The position numbers and the translations under genes were made by a program. A DNA stretch of 64,000 bases from an uncultured Sutterella sp. (GTDB lineage: Bacteria; Pseudomonadota; Gammaproteobacteria; Burkholderiales; Burkholderiaceae_F): assembly GCA_900545275.1 (NCBI GenBank), contig UQYG01000007.1, positions 62,001 through 126,000 of the forward strand, in the 5' to 3' direction. The stretch's first letter is position 1. The number at the start of each line of letters is the position of its first letter. A model generated the notes under the pieces. The model worked only from the letters and a program-made list of their open reading frames with translations, was not told the DNA's origin and did no database searches. This document shows, piece after piece, positions 34,568 to 42,141 of this stretch.

Positions 34568-36777
34568 CGCTTTTCCCCCGAAAGGGTTTTGGCGCGGCGC
34601 TCCTCACGGCGCCTCGCCTCGGCGCGAAGCGCCCGATAAAGAAGCCACGCGGCCGGCACGAAAAGGAGGAGCGGCCAGAGAACGGGCTCGTTCCACTCGC
34701 GGATGCGGCGCGCGCGAAGCGCTTCGTCGACGCCGATGTACTGCAGAGAATTTCTCACCATGCTCGTGGGCTTGGCGTTCAAGACCCACTCGTGAAAGGC
34801 GGCCGCGGCCTTCGGATAGTACCCGAACATGATGGGGGCGTCCTCCTGGAGGATGCGGATCATCTCGTCGATCGCCCGCGCCTTCTCGGGACCGTCTTCG
34901 AGCCACTTCATGCGCTCGAACGCTCGGTCGAAGGCGGGATTTGCGTAGTTGCCGGCGTTTTCGCCTCCGTGCTTCACCTTGCCGTTGGGGCCGTAGAAGA
35001 GGAATAGAAAGTTCTCTGCATCCGGATAGTCCGCGACCCAGCCCCAGAGAAAGATCTGCGCGGCGCCGCGGTTCATTTTGTCCTGAAAGCGGTTGTAGTC
35101 GGTCGCGCGGATGTCGAGCTGAATGCCGAGTTTGGCGAACTGCCGCTGATACCACTCGAGATAGGCTTTGGACCCCTGCGCGGCGTTCTGGTAGTCAAAG
35201 GAGAGAATGAGGGGCTTGCCGGTGAGTGCGTCGCGTCCGTCGGGATAACCCGCCTCCCTCAAGAGCGCCTTCGCGTCTTCGATGGAGCGGCGTACGACGC
35301 GGCCCTCCTCCGTCTTTCGGTAGACGACTGGATTGAAGGCCGAGGGACCGTCGTCGCGCCAGCCAAAGAGCCCCGGCGGCAAAGGACCGTGAGCGGGAAT
35401 GCCCTGGTTTTTCTGGAAGATCGCGATATTTTCCTCCCAGTCGACAGCAATCGAAATCGCCTGGCGAAGAAGTCTTGCGCGCCGCGCCTCTTCGGGGGTC
35501 TTGCCGCCCCCGAGGACGGGATCGAGCCAGTTGAAGCCCAAGTACCAGAAGCTCGCCTCGACCGTTTCGGGAAAGCGCAGGTTCTTTTTCGTGTAGAGCG
35601 CAAGCTTTTCGGGACTGTCCGCCATCGCGGTGAGGTAGCCGAGCCCCGTGTCGACGCGGTCGATCGAGGGGCTGTCGTAGTATCCCTGAAGGAATTTCGT
35701 CTGAAGCGGCACCGCCTCCTTTTCGATTTCAAAGACGACGCGCTCGACAAGCGGCAACGGTTTGCCGCAGGCTGCGAGATACCCCTTTTCCTTGTCCCCA
35801 GCTTCTCCTTCGCACGGGTAGGGGACGAAGCGGAAGAGGGGGTTCTTCACCATTTCGTGCCGGCGGTTTTCCTCAAAGACACTCATCATGAAGGGCCCGG
35901 TGCCGACGGGCCAGGTGTTGAGCGTGAAATTGTTCTCCTGAAAGCCCCGCTGCGAATAAAACTTCTCCGCCTCCCACGGAACGGGTGCGAAAAAGGCCAT
36001 GGTGAGCCAGTTGGAAAACTGCGGGTACTTTCCCTTGACGCGGATGCGAAGCGTGTGGTCGTCGAGCGCCTCGGCCCCTGCAAAGGGGACGCCGTCGATG
36101 TCGAGATAGGCGTCGTTGCCAACTTTCTTCCGAAGAAGCCGGTCTTGTTCGCGAAGCGTTCTGGCGAGGTCCTCAAGCCCCACGATATGGTCGCTCATGG
36201 TCCCGAGAATGGGACTCACGACGCGGGGACTTGCGATGCGGCGGATGCCGTGCACGTAGTCGTGCGCGGTGAGTTCGCGCGTACCTCGCTCGGCGAAGTC
36301 GCCGGGCTTCCTCTTTGTCTTTGCCTCTTCGTAGGAAAGGTCGTGGTAGAGGAAGTTTCCGTTCCGGTCCTTCGCGAAGGCCGGGTGCGGAGCAAAGCGG
36401 ATTCCCTTTTGAATCGGAATGTCGTAGACGGAAACGGCGATCGCTTCGGCGGGGGCGTCGGCGGGGAGTTCCCTGCCTTTCGCATCGAAGTAGCGCGGCT
36501 CCACCACGCGCACGGCCGTACGGGGTTCGAGCGTGTAGGGGCGCTTCAGGTAGTGGTACTGATAGAGCGGCTCGTAAATTCCGTAGGTGTAGGCCGTTTC
36601 GTCCGACGAGTAAGATCGCTGCGGATCGAGCGTGCGGGGACTGCGTCCGCCGAAGGCCGTAAAGAGCGTCTTTTCCGCATATTCCTCCACGTCGCGCGGA
36701 GCGTTGAGCACGACGCTCTGTGCGGCAAGCGGGAGGCTCAGTACGGCCACGAAAAGCCAACGGATGAGACGCTTCAA
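34564..36777 (-). CDS. yejA: Extracellular solute-binding protein family 5 (YejA-like) with C-terminal membrane helix
   Basis: Periplasmic binding protein of the peptide importer. After a signal peptide (about residues 1-20, LFVAVLSLPLAAQS) comes the family 5 fold: GGRSPRTLDPQRSYSSDETA, TAHDYVHGIRRIASP, NTWPVGTGPFMM, ASFWYLGFNW, RQAISIAVDWE and WGWVADYPDAENFLFLFYGP. The chain of 737 residues is longer than E. coli YejA (about 604). Unusually it ends with a hydrophobic segment (VLWPLLLFVPAAWLLYRALR) followed by basic residues, which would anchor the binding protein in the inner membrane. It is the promoter-proximal gene of the four-gene operon. Confidence 0.82.
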   Translation of the reverse strand: MKRLIRWLFVAVLSLPLAAQSVVLNAPRDVEEYAEKTLFTAFGGRSPRTLDPQRSYSSDETAYTYGIYEPLYQYHYLKRPYTLEPRTAVRVVEPRYFDAKGRELPADAPAEAIAVSVYDIPIQKGIRFAPHPAFAKDRNGNFLYHDLSYEEAKTKRKPGDFAERGTRELTAHDYVHGIRRIASPRVVSPILGTMSDHIVGLEDLARTLREQDRLLRKKVGNDAYLDIDGVPFAGAEALDDHTLRIRVKGKYPQFSNWLTMAFFAPVPWEAEKFYSQRGFQENNFTLNTWPVGTGPFMMSVFEENRRHEMVKNPLFRFVPYPCEGEAGDKEKGYLAACGKPLPLVERVVFEIEKEAVPLQTKFLQGYYDSPSIDRVDTGLGYLTAMADSPEKLALYTKKNLRFPETVEASFWYLGFNWLDPVLGGGKTPEEARRARLLRQAISIAVDWEENIAIFQKNQGIPAHGPLPPGLFGWRDDGPSAFNPVVYRKTEEGRVVRRSIEDAKALLREAGYPDGRDALTGKPLILSFDYQNAAQGSKAYLEWYQRQFAKLGIQLDIRATDYNRFQDKMNRGAAQIFLWGWVADYPDAENFLFLFYGPNGKVKHGGENAGNYANPAFDRAFERMKWLEDGPEKARAIDEMIRILQEDAPIMFGYYPKAAAAFHEWVLNAKPTSMVRNSLQYIGVDEALRARRIREWNEPVLWPLLLFVPAAWLLYRALRAEARRREERRAKTLSGEKR

Positions 36778-36939
36778 GGGAGAATCCTTTCCTTCTCGAA
36801 GAAGGGATAAAACGAGCGGAGGGCCTGCGGGGCGCTCTTGGCCCGTTCGACCATTCTAGCCGATCGACCGGGCGGAGCTACTCGGACGTGGTGGCGAGCG
36901 CCCGTTGGCGCCCGGTGCGCCCAATACGGTCACACTACG

Positions 36940-36973
36940 TTAAAAACGAGGGGGAGAGATTTCTCTCTCCCCC
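36940..36973 (-). terminator. Intrinsic terminator on the minus strand, downstream of the HTH gene
   Basis: GGGGGAGAGA and TCTCTCCCCC form a perfect 10-bp stem with a 4-base loop. On the minus strand it is followed by TCGTTTTTAA. It would end transcripts coming from the lone HTH gene. The rest of 36778-37164 holds no gene. Confidence 0.8.
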
Positions 36974-36981
36974 TTCCGGGC

Positions 36982-37012
36982 CCTGACAGACACAAAATTT
37001 TGCACACTCCCG
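36982..37012. mobile_element. Possible solitary insertion-sequence end (IS256-family-like)
   Basis: The stretch GACACAAAATTTTGCACACT followed by CCC resembles terminal inverted repeats of IS256-family elements, which often contain ACACAAAATTxTxxACA. No transposase and no matching second end were found, so this would be a leftover. Confidence 0.2.
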
Positions 37013-37013
37013 C

Positions 37014-37040
37014 AACACCCTTGTCAGTGACAAGGGTGTT
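37014..37040. repeat. Perfect 27-bp palindrome
   Basis: AACACCCTTGTCA and TGACAAGGGTGTT are exact 13-base reverse complements around a single G. No T run follows on either strand, so a terminator is unlikely. It may be a dyad operator, a cruciform-forming site or a scar of a mobile element; it lies 125 bases downstream of the HTH gene stop. Confidence 0.8.
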
Positions 37041-37164
37041 ACCTCAGTCTCTCCGGAGTCGCAAATCCGAGACCTTCTCGCACGGTGCGCCTTCTTCCGC
37101 CATGGAAAGGCCTGCGAACGAAAAGGGCCGGCGCTTTGATGCGGCGCCGGCCTCTTTCGGTCAT

Positions 37165-37533
37165 TCAGCTCGTACGGCGGGCGTTCGCGTCCCGTTTCGC
37201 ACGGATCCAGGCATAGCAGGTGCTGCGACTGATATGTGTCTTTTCGGCAATTTCACTGATGGTGAAGCCCTTGAGCGAAAGATCCCAGACGGCCGACTTG
37301 GCATCGTCGTCATAGCAGTAGAGGTGCTTCGATACGGTCGGGAAGAAGCGGTTTTCGCGGAAGGCGCGTCCCCAGTCGCGCGTCGTGTGCGGGGAAATCG
37401 CCAGGCGCTTCGCCACCGACTTGTGACCGAGCCCCTGCTCGAATAGTTCGAGAGCCTGTTCACGGATTTCCCGGGAAAGGATGCGGCCCGGCAGGTGGCG
37501 GTGAAAAGCAGGTTCCAACGATTGATTGCTCAT
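37165..37533 (-). CDS. Two-HTH DNA-binding protein, transposase OrfA-like
   Basis: A 122-residue basic protein with two helix-turn-helix segments: HKSVAKRLAISPHTTRDWGR and FTISEIAEKTHISRSTCYAW. This layout is that of IS3/IS150 OrfA proteins and of related orphan regulators. No OrfB with a DDE catalytic domain follows, so it is either a leftover or an independent regulator. I start it at ATG 37533, with GGAG about 11 bases upstream; a further in-frame ATG at 37626 would add 31 residues of low-quality sequence. A terminator for it lies at 36940-36973. Confidence 0.6.
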   Translation of the reverse strand: MSNQSLEPAFHRHLPGRILSREIREQALELFEQGLGHKSVAKRLAISPHTTRDWGRAFRENRFFPTVSKHLYCYDDDAKSAVWDLSLKGFTISEIAEKTHISRSTCYAWIRAKRDANARRTS

Positions 37534-37814
37534 TGCGAAGTGGTCTCCGAAAGTGAGAGAGAAAGGGCGCCCGACGGAGGGCGGCGTTGCGTTCGTAAAG
37601 AACGTCTTGGACTTAGGGATAACCATAAGGAAAGGGAACAGCGGTCCCTCCCTGCGGGCGGCGAAAAAGACCGTGAATGATGAAAACCGTATCGGCTATT
37701 GAATTCTTAAAAAAAGAAAAAATGAAATACGACAAAGCGGCTCAAAAGCCGCTTGTGATGGGATGTTGGAAAAATAAAAACCTGCGTCAGGAGAGTGGGG
37801 GCCGATCTTTTCGA

Positions 37815-37853
37815 AAAGAAAGCGCTCGGGCGTCGGCTATCCGCCGCCCGAGC
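37815..37853 (-). terminator. Terminator-like hairpin after the five-gene operon
   Basis: GCTCGGGCG (37824-37832) pairs perfectly with CGCCCGAGC (37845-37853); on the minus strand GCTTTCTTTTCG follows. A second, perfect hairpin, AAGCGGCT with AGCCGCTT, lies at 37735-37754. The remaining sequence between 37534 and 37910 has an A-rich patch near 37700-37730 but no gene. Confidence 0.55.
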
Positions 37854-37910
37854 GACTGTCGCGTCGGGTGGCGGGGAAGATGCCGTGCGTTGAAGGCGGG
37901 AGCTCGAAGG

Positions 37911-38432
37911 TCAGACACCCGGGAAAAGTTTGTGCCAGTCGGTCGCGCAGTGCGCGTTTCTCACGATGAGGCCGTAGAGGGGTTTGGGGAGGAGTTTTTC
38001 AAAAAGCGCGAAGCGCAGCGCCGCCTCGTTTTTCGTGCGGGCGGCCTTTTCCTCCTCTTCCCGCAGTTCCTGCCGGCTGAGAATGCGGCTGGCAAGTTCG
38101 TTGACGAGAAAGAGCAGCTTCACGCCGTCGCGCATCAGAAGCCCCGCCGTCACGAGGTCGTCGTAGGTTTTGGCGGTCTCGCGCAGCGCAAGGACGATCT
38201 CGACGGGCGACGCGTGGGGCGCCATACGTTCGATGAAGCGGCAAAAAATCTGCGACGCGCTTTGCCATTCGGTAAGGAGCTGATTCACGTACTGCTCGCG
38301 CGTGTACTCGAAGAGAGCCTCTTCGACGCTCGTGCCGTTCGTGCGGGCGAAGTGGCGGGCCGCCTCCCAGTCGAAGTCTTCGAGCGGGATCGCCCGAAAG
38401 CCGTGCTTGGAGGAAGGAGGTTTTGCGGTCAT
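37911..38432 (-). CDS. Unknown protein, last gene of the FlhDC-like operon
   Basis: A 173-residue, mostly helical, charged soluble protein without signal peptide or membrane helix. I recognise no family. Visible features: an acidic/aromatic N-terminal part (LEDFDWEAARHFARTNGTSV), the segment EYTREQYVNQLLTEWQSASQ, a run of charged helix (SRQELREEEEKAARTKNEAA) and the C-terminal stretch LYGLIVRNAHCATDWHKLFP. Its ATG overlaps the stop of the winged-helix gene by 4 bases, so it is translated together with the regulators upstream and probably works with them. Confidence 0.75.
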   Translation of the reverse strand: MTAKPPSSKHGFRAIPLEDFDWEAARHFARTNGTSVEEALFEYTREQYVNQLLTEWQSASQIFCRFIERMAPHASPVEIVLALRETAKTYDDLVTAGLLMRDGVKLLFLVNELASRILSRQELREEEEKAARTKNEAALRFALFEKLLPKPLYGLIVRNAHCATDWHKLFPGV

Positions 38433-38749
38433 GCGTCGGCCTGCTCCTTCCCGTGGAGTTCTTCGAGCCTTTCGTCCATGAAGGCGAGAAAGGCCGCTTC
38501 GTCGAGAATGCCCCAGCTCTCAAGCGCGTAGTAACCCGTTCGCCCGCGGCGGCCCGTAGAGATCGGATGAAACTTCACGCGGATGCCGTACATGGATTCG
38601 AGCGTCTCGAAGTAGCGGTAGACCGTCACGCGCGAAAGACCGCTGATGTCGCAGAGCGTGCGCGCGGAAGGACGGTCGGCGCGCGCGAGAATGTAGAGCA
38701 GAAAGTGAAGCGTCGTGATGTTCGCTTTCGTGAGGGCGTTCTTATTCAT
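38429..38749 (-). CDS. Small winged-helix DNA-binding protein
   Basis: 106 residues. The first 60 form a winged helix: ITTLHFLLYILARADRPSAR, then the HTH CDISGLSRVTVYRYFETLES and a wing with GRRGRTGYYALE. The pattern is like replication initiator or IclR/DeoR-type N-terminal domains. A short acidic tail follows. There is no ligand-binding domain, so it would act as a bare DNA-binding factor or with a partner. It overlaps the ParB-like gene by 8 bases upstream and the unknown gene by 4 bases downstream. Confidence 0.7.
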   Translation of the reverse strand: MNKNALTKANITTLHFLLYILARADRPSARTLCDISGLSRVTVYRYFETLESMYGIRVKFHPISTGRRGRTGYYALESWGILDEAAFLAFMDERLEELHGKEQADA

Positions 38750-39533
38750 GAGCGAGCCGTCCGAGGTCGATTTCGGAAGACGGAAAGATTCCGGCGATCG
38801 TGAGATGCGCGACGTTTACTTCAAAGAGCCGTCCGCGGGAGGTGACGCACACGACGTTCGGATCGTTCGAGAGCCAGTTCGGGGTGAGGTAGCCCGAACG
38901 CAGACGGTCGTCGTTGTTCACCCATTCGACGACGATGTGACGGCGCTCGAGTCTGGAGATCGCACGGCAGTCGCGCCCGCCCGTCACGACGGGGAGCGCA
39001 TCCCAATACGCGTCGCGTGAGAAGTGGCGTGCGGCGTCGTCGGCTTCGGTGAGAACGCCCGAGCCCGCTCGGTGCGGTCGCCTGGCTTTGCCTGCGTCGG
39101 AGAGAAGTTTGCGCGCTGCGGCGCGGGAGATCGTTCCGTTTTCGCGCATGGCCCGGCGAACCTGCGCCGCGGCCTCGTCGGGGGACTCGGCAAAAAGTCG
39201 CTTGAGAACGACCACGGTCGAGGGATCGCGAAGCCGCCCTTCGCGCACGAGGCGCTCGAGCGCCTCGGGGAGGGAAGCGAGTTCCAAATATGTCGACACG
39301 TAGGCGGGGGAGCGCCCCACGCGCCGGGCGATTTCGGCCTGCGAGAAACCCGCTTCGAGGAGCGAGGAGAGAGCTGCCGACACGTCGAGGGGATTGAGTT
39401 CGCGGCGCGCAAGCGTCGAACGGATTTCCCGAAAGAGCGCTTCGCGTTCGGCTTCGCTCGGCTGCTGCGGAGCGGGCGGAGGGATGGAGCGCTTGTCTTT
39501 GAGCGCGAGAAGACGTTGAAGATTGAAACTCAT
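38742..39533 (-). CDS. ParB/KorB-like DNA-binding protein lacking the N-terminal CTPase domain
   Basis: 263 residues. Residues about 25-150 match the ParB HTH domain: NPLDVSAALSSLLEAGFSQA, then the helix-turn-helix EIARRVGRSPAYVSTYLELA, LPEALERLVREGRLRDPSTV and SRAAARKLL. The N-terminal nucleotide domain with GERRxRA, which loads ParB as a CTP-dependent clamp, is missing. The C-terminal 70 residues (RRHIVVEWVNNDDRLRSGYL, then VVCVTSRGRLFEVNVAHLTI) look like a small beta barrel, comparable to the SH3-like domain of KorB. ATG 39533 is chosen because GGAG lies 9 bases before it; an in-frame TTG at 39548 precedes that site. No ParA is nearby. Confidence 0.7.
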   Translation of the reverse strand: MSFNLQRLLALKDKRSIPPPAPQQPSEAEREALFREIRSTLARRELNPLDVSAALSSLLEAGFSQAEIARRVGRSPAYVSTYLELASLPEALERLVREGRLRDPSTVVVLKRLFAESPDEAAAQVRRAMRENGTISRAAARKLLSDAGKARRPHRAGSGVLTEADDAARHFSRDAYWDALPVVTGGRDCRAISRLERRHIVVEWVNNDDRLRSGYLTPNWLSNDPNVVCVTSRGRLFEVNVAHLTIAGIFPSSEIDLGRLAHE

Positions 39534-39665
39534 GACCGGAAACTCCAAAAAGAAGAAAGGGAAAGGTGGTTTTCCTCCGGGCGCGCAGAGAATCGGACGC
39601 TTTCCTTCTGGAACAAAACGAATCGGAAGCCTTCGGGGCGGCGACCGTCCCGAGGGAGTCGGTCG

Positions 39666-40409
39666 TCACTTGGGGCGAAAGGCGTTTTCCGAGAGATATC
39701 GGAATTGACAGAAGGGACAGCTCGAAAAGCGCGTGTCGTCGGCCTTTTCTTCCGCGTCGGTAAGGTGTACCGTCCTGCAGAAGGGGCAGAGCCGATAACG
39801 CTTGACGCCCTCCCGGATGCGAAGCGCCGTTTCGAAAAAGAGCGAAGCGTCGTCCAAATGCGGATGAAAGGCCGAGAAGGCGTTTCCCGAGAAGGCTTCG
39901 ATCGTTTTGCCCCAGGCTTCGAGGACGTGCGGAACGTTCTCTTCGTCGAAGACTTCGTCGCCCGCGATGCGGCGGTAGAAGGCCGCGAAGGCGCTCTCGA
40001 GCATCGCGCGGTAGACGTCGCCGGGAAGGGGTTCCTGTCGACGCACGCCCGAACGTTCCGCCGCAAGGCAGGCCGAACGCGCCTGACTGTCGGTGACGCC
40101 GTTCAAAATTCGGACGAGTCCGCGTTTGGTGCCGAGGAGGGCGATCAGGTAGCTTCGGAAGATCCGGAGCTTTTCCGAGCGAAAGAGCTTCGGATCATTT
40201 CCGCTTTGCACCGCGCGCAGAGCGTCCTTCATGTCGGGAAGGGGCCGCTCGCCGCTTCGGCGCTTCGACTCGAGCCGCTCGAACGTGTTGACGATGAGCG
40301 TCACGATGCGCTCGTCCGTGTTGAGCGCCCGGGCGATCTCGGAGACGGACTCCCCATTGCGGGATCTCTCCCAGACGGCCGTTCGAAGGACCGATGTTTT
40401 TTCGCTCAT
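39666..40409 (-). CDS. FlhC-like transcriptional regulator with zinc site
   Basis: 247 residues against 192 in E. coli FlhC. The N-terminal part carries a helix-turn-helix (GESVSEIARALNTDERIVTL), a further helical segment contains QARSACLAAERSG, and the second half follows FlhC: AFYRRIAGD, then FHPHLDDASLFFETALRIRE (compare HASLFLNIYEYL), and four cysteines as CPFC-x19-CPFC (FlhC has CxxC-x16-CxxC binding zinc). In FlhDC, FlhC gives DNA-sequence recognition and FlhD assists. The start overlaps the stop of the FlhD-like gene in ATGA, the same gene order as flhDC. Homology is distant and based on pattern reading. Confidence 0.65.
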   Translation of the reverse strand: MSEKTSVLRTAVWERSRNGESVSEIARALNTDERIVTLIVNTFERLESKRRSGERPLPDMKDALRAVQSGNDPKLFRSEKLRIFRSYLIALLGTKRGLVRILNGVTDSQARSACLAAERSGVRRQEPLPGDVYRAMLESAFAAFYRRIAGDEVFDEENVPHVLEAWGKTIEAFSGNAFSAFHPHLDDASLFFETALRIREGVKRYRLCPFCRTVHLTDAEEKADDTRFSSCPFCQFRYLSENAFRPK

Positions 40410-41131
40410 AAGACCTCCTCAGCGGGCTGACCCGCATGCACGAGGGTGAGGACGCGCTCGAGAAAGAAAGCGGATTCGCCTCCGTCGGCGGGCCGTCCAC
40501 GGTCGAAATCGTTCAAGAGGTTCCAGAGGTCCTTCACTTGCATCGAGAAGTGAAAGACGCTCGGGTGCTCGGCGCAATAGGATATGATGCGCGCGGGCGT
40601 CGTGGCGCGAAGCGCCCGGCAGACCTCGCGCGGGAGTCCGAAAACCGCCGCGCAGGAGCTTTCCCCGTGGGTCGCAAGCGTGTGCGCGCTCATCCAGTAG
40701 TGCATCGTGAAGGCGCGCGCGTGCACGTTTTCGAGACGCAGGCGCAAGAGATGGTCGGGACGAAGGGGCGGCGTCGACGCTTCTTCAAAATGCGCGAGCA
40801 GAACCTCTTCGTCGAACTCCGCACGGAAACTCGAAAAGGCGGGGGACGAAAGGTGTTCGATCAGGGCGTCTGGCGCCGTGCGGAGACGTTCAGCAAAGTA
40901 GGGAGAGCACCGAAGAAGCGTGTGCAGTACCGGCAACGACTCGCTTGCGACCGAGCGCAGGTAGGTCCAGGCCTCCCGCTCGAAGCGGGCGACGGGAAAG
41001 CGGAAACTCTCGGGGACCGTCACCGTAAGCGACTTCGGAAACGAGGTTTCCTCGCGCATGGCTTCGGCGTCGATCCGTTCGATCAGACGTTGAAAATTCC
41101 GAAGACTCGCCGGAGTGTGAAAGGTGCTCAT
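40406..41131 (-). CDS. FlhD-like regulator with a long N-terminal extension
   Basis: 241 residues against about 116 in FlhD. The similarity is in residues about 140-225: the helix ENVHARAFTMHYWMSAHTLA, SCAAVFGLPREVCRALRATT, then PARIISYCAEHPSVFHFSM. E. coli FlhD has the parallel run of a YLLLAQRLI helix, an A-x3-LGI segment, [23 protein letters not shown]. The preceding 140 residues are an unfamiliar helical domain. It is the first gene of a five-gene operon of overlapping regulators. In mobile elements, similar FlhDC-like pairs (SetCD, AcaCD, BisDC) switch on transfer genes. Whether this one does so is unknown. Confidence 0.6.
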   Translation of the reverse strand: MSTFHTPASLRNFQRLIERIDAEAMREETSFPKSLTVTVPESFRFPVARFEREAWTYLRSVASESLPVLHTLLRCSPYFAERLRTAPDALIEHLSSPAFSSFRAEFDEEVLLAHFEEASTPPLRPDHLLRLRLENVHARAFTMHYWMSAHTLATHGESSCAAVFGLPREVCRALRATTPARIISYCAEHPSVFHFSMQVKDLWNLLNDFDRGRPADGGESAFFLERVLTLVHAGQPAEEVL

Positions 41132-41465
41132 GAAAAATGATCTCTTCCTGAAAAGATTTCTGCTTTCACCTCTTCGCCATGAGGGGAAAAGAAGGAAAGC
41201 GGAAGGATTAAAGCAAAAGGAAGGACCGTCCGTTATAGGTTAAGGCCTTGCGAAATGCCGTAGCTAAAAATAACAAAGAGGAAAGTGCGCGGAATCTTGC
41301 AGTGGCTTTTTAGGGCAAAATCCTGCGAATCAATGCTTCGGCAAAAGAAATCGTATGTTGTCTTCGCCTTCGGTATGACGTACGTTTATGCTACGACAAA
41401 GCGTAAGGTTTTTCCATGATATTAGAAAAAACCCGAATATTTCTTCACAAAGTGTTGCGCTTTGG
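41132..41465. promoter_or_regulatory. AT-rich control region upstream of the FlhDC-like operon
   Basis: No gene is visible in these 334 bases, which are clearly poorer in GC than their surroundings. The operon reads away from here on the minus strand, and nth ends at the other side. On the minus strand CCTATAACGG near 41230-41240 is a possible -10. GGTTTTT (41408-41414) and AAAAACC (41428-41434) form a loose stem that might end nth transcription. It is the likely home of the operon promoter and its binding sites. Confidence 0.45.
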
Positions 41466-42116
41466 TCACTTTGCGGCGAGGATCTTCTTCTTTTCGGGAG
41501 CCGAACAGAATTCAGCGACGGGACAGCGTTCGCATTCGGGGCGGCGCGCCTTGCAGCAGTAGCGCCCGTGGAGAAGCAGCCAATGATGGGCGTTCTGAAG
41601 GTAGGCGTCGGGAATCACCTTGAGAAGCTTTTCTTCGACTTCGTCGGGCGATTTCCCCTTGGCGAGACCCGTGCGGTTGGCGACGCGGAAGATGTGGGTG
41701 TCGACGGCAAGCGTCGGATGACCGAAGGCGACGTTGAGCACCACGTTCGCCGTCTTGCGCCCGACGCCCGGAAGGGTCATCAGGGCGTCGCGGTCTTCGG
41801 GGACCTTGCCGCCGTAAACCGTAAGGAGCCGTTCGCAGAGGCCGAGGATGTGCTTGACCTTGCTGCGGTATAGGCCGATCGTCTTCACGTATGCGGTGAG
41901 TCCCTCTTCTCCGAGGGAGAGGATCGCTTCGGGGGTGTTCGCGACGGGAAAGAGCTTCGCCGTCGCGACGTTCACGCCCTTGTCAGTCGCCTGGGCGGAG
42001 AGCACTACGGCGATGAGGAGTTCGAAGGGAGTGGAAAAATGGAGTTCAGACTTCGGATTCGGATGCTCCGCGGCGAGGCGCCGCATGAATTCCTCTCGAT
42101 CGGCCTTGCGGATCAT
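41466..42116 (-). CDS. nth: Endonuclease III
   Basis: Bifunctional DNA glycosylase and AP lyase for oxidised pyrimidines. The 216 residues have the helix-hairpin-helix LPGVGRKTANVVLNVAFG with the catalytic Lys (GRKTAN), the catalytic Asp in AVDTHIFRVANR, and the C-terminal [4Fe-4S] loop C-x6-C-x2-C-x5-C (CKARRPECERCPVAEFC). ATG 42116 gives the usual length; the longer open frame upstream overlaps the rnfB-like gene. It follows that gene by 25 bases; rnfB-nth adjacency is common in betaproteobacteria. Confidence 0.95.
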   Translation of the reverse strand: MIRKADREEFMRRLAAEHPNPKSELHFSTPFELLIAVVLSAQATDKGVNVATAKLFPVANTPEAILSLGEEGLTAYVKTIGLYRSKVKHILGLCERLLTVYGGKVPEDRDALMTLPGVGRKTANVVLNVAFGHPTLAVDTHIFRVANRTGLAKGKSPDEVEEKLLKVIPDAYLQNAHHWLLLHGRYCCKARRPECERCPVAEFCSAPEKKKILAAK

Positions 42117-42141
42117 TTCTTTTCTCCCTTCTTTTTCTAGG

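Noticed and set aside
37014..37040. The 27-bp palindrome as a terminator
   Set aside because: Neither strand has a T run after it, and a better terminator lies just downstream of the HTH gene at 36940-36973.
39666..41131. True flagellar master regulators flhD and flhC
   Set aside because: The similarity is distant, both proteins are much longer, and the operon continues into ParB-like and winged-helix genes rather than motility genes.
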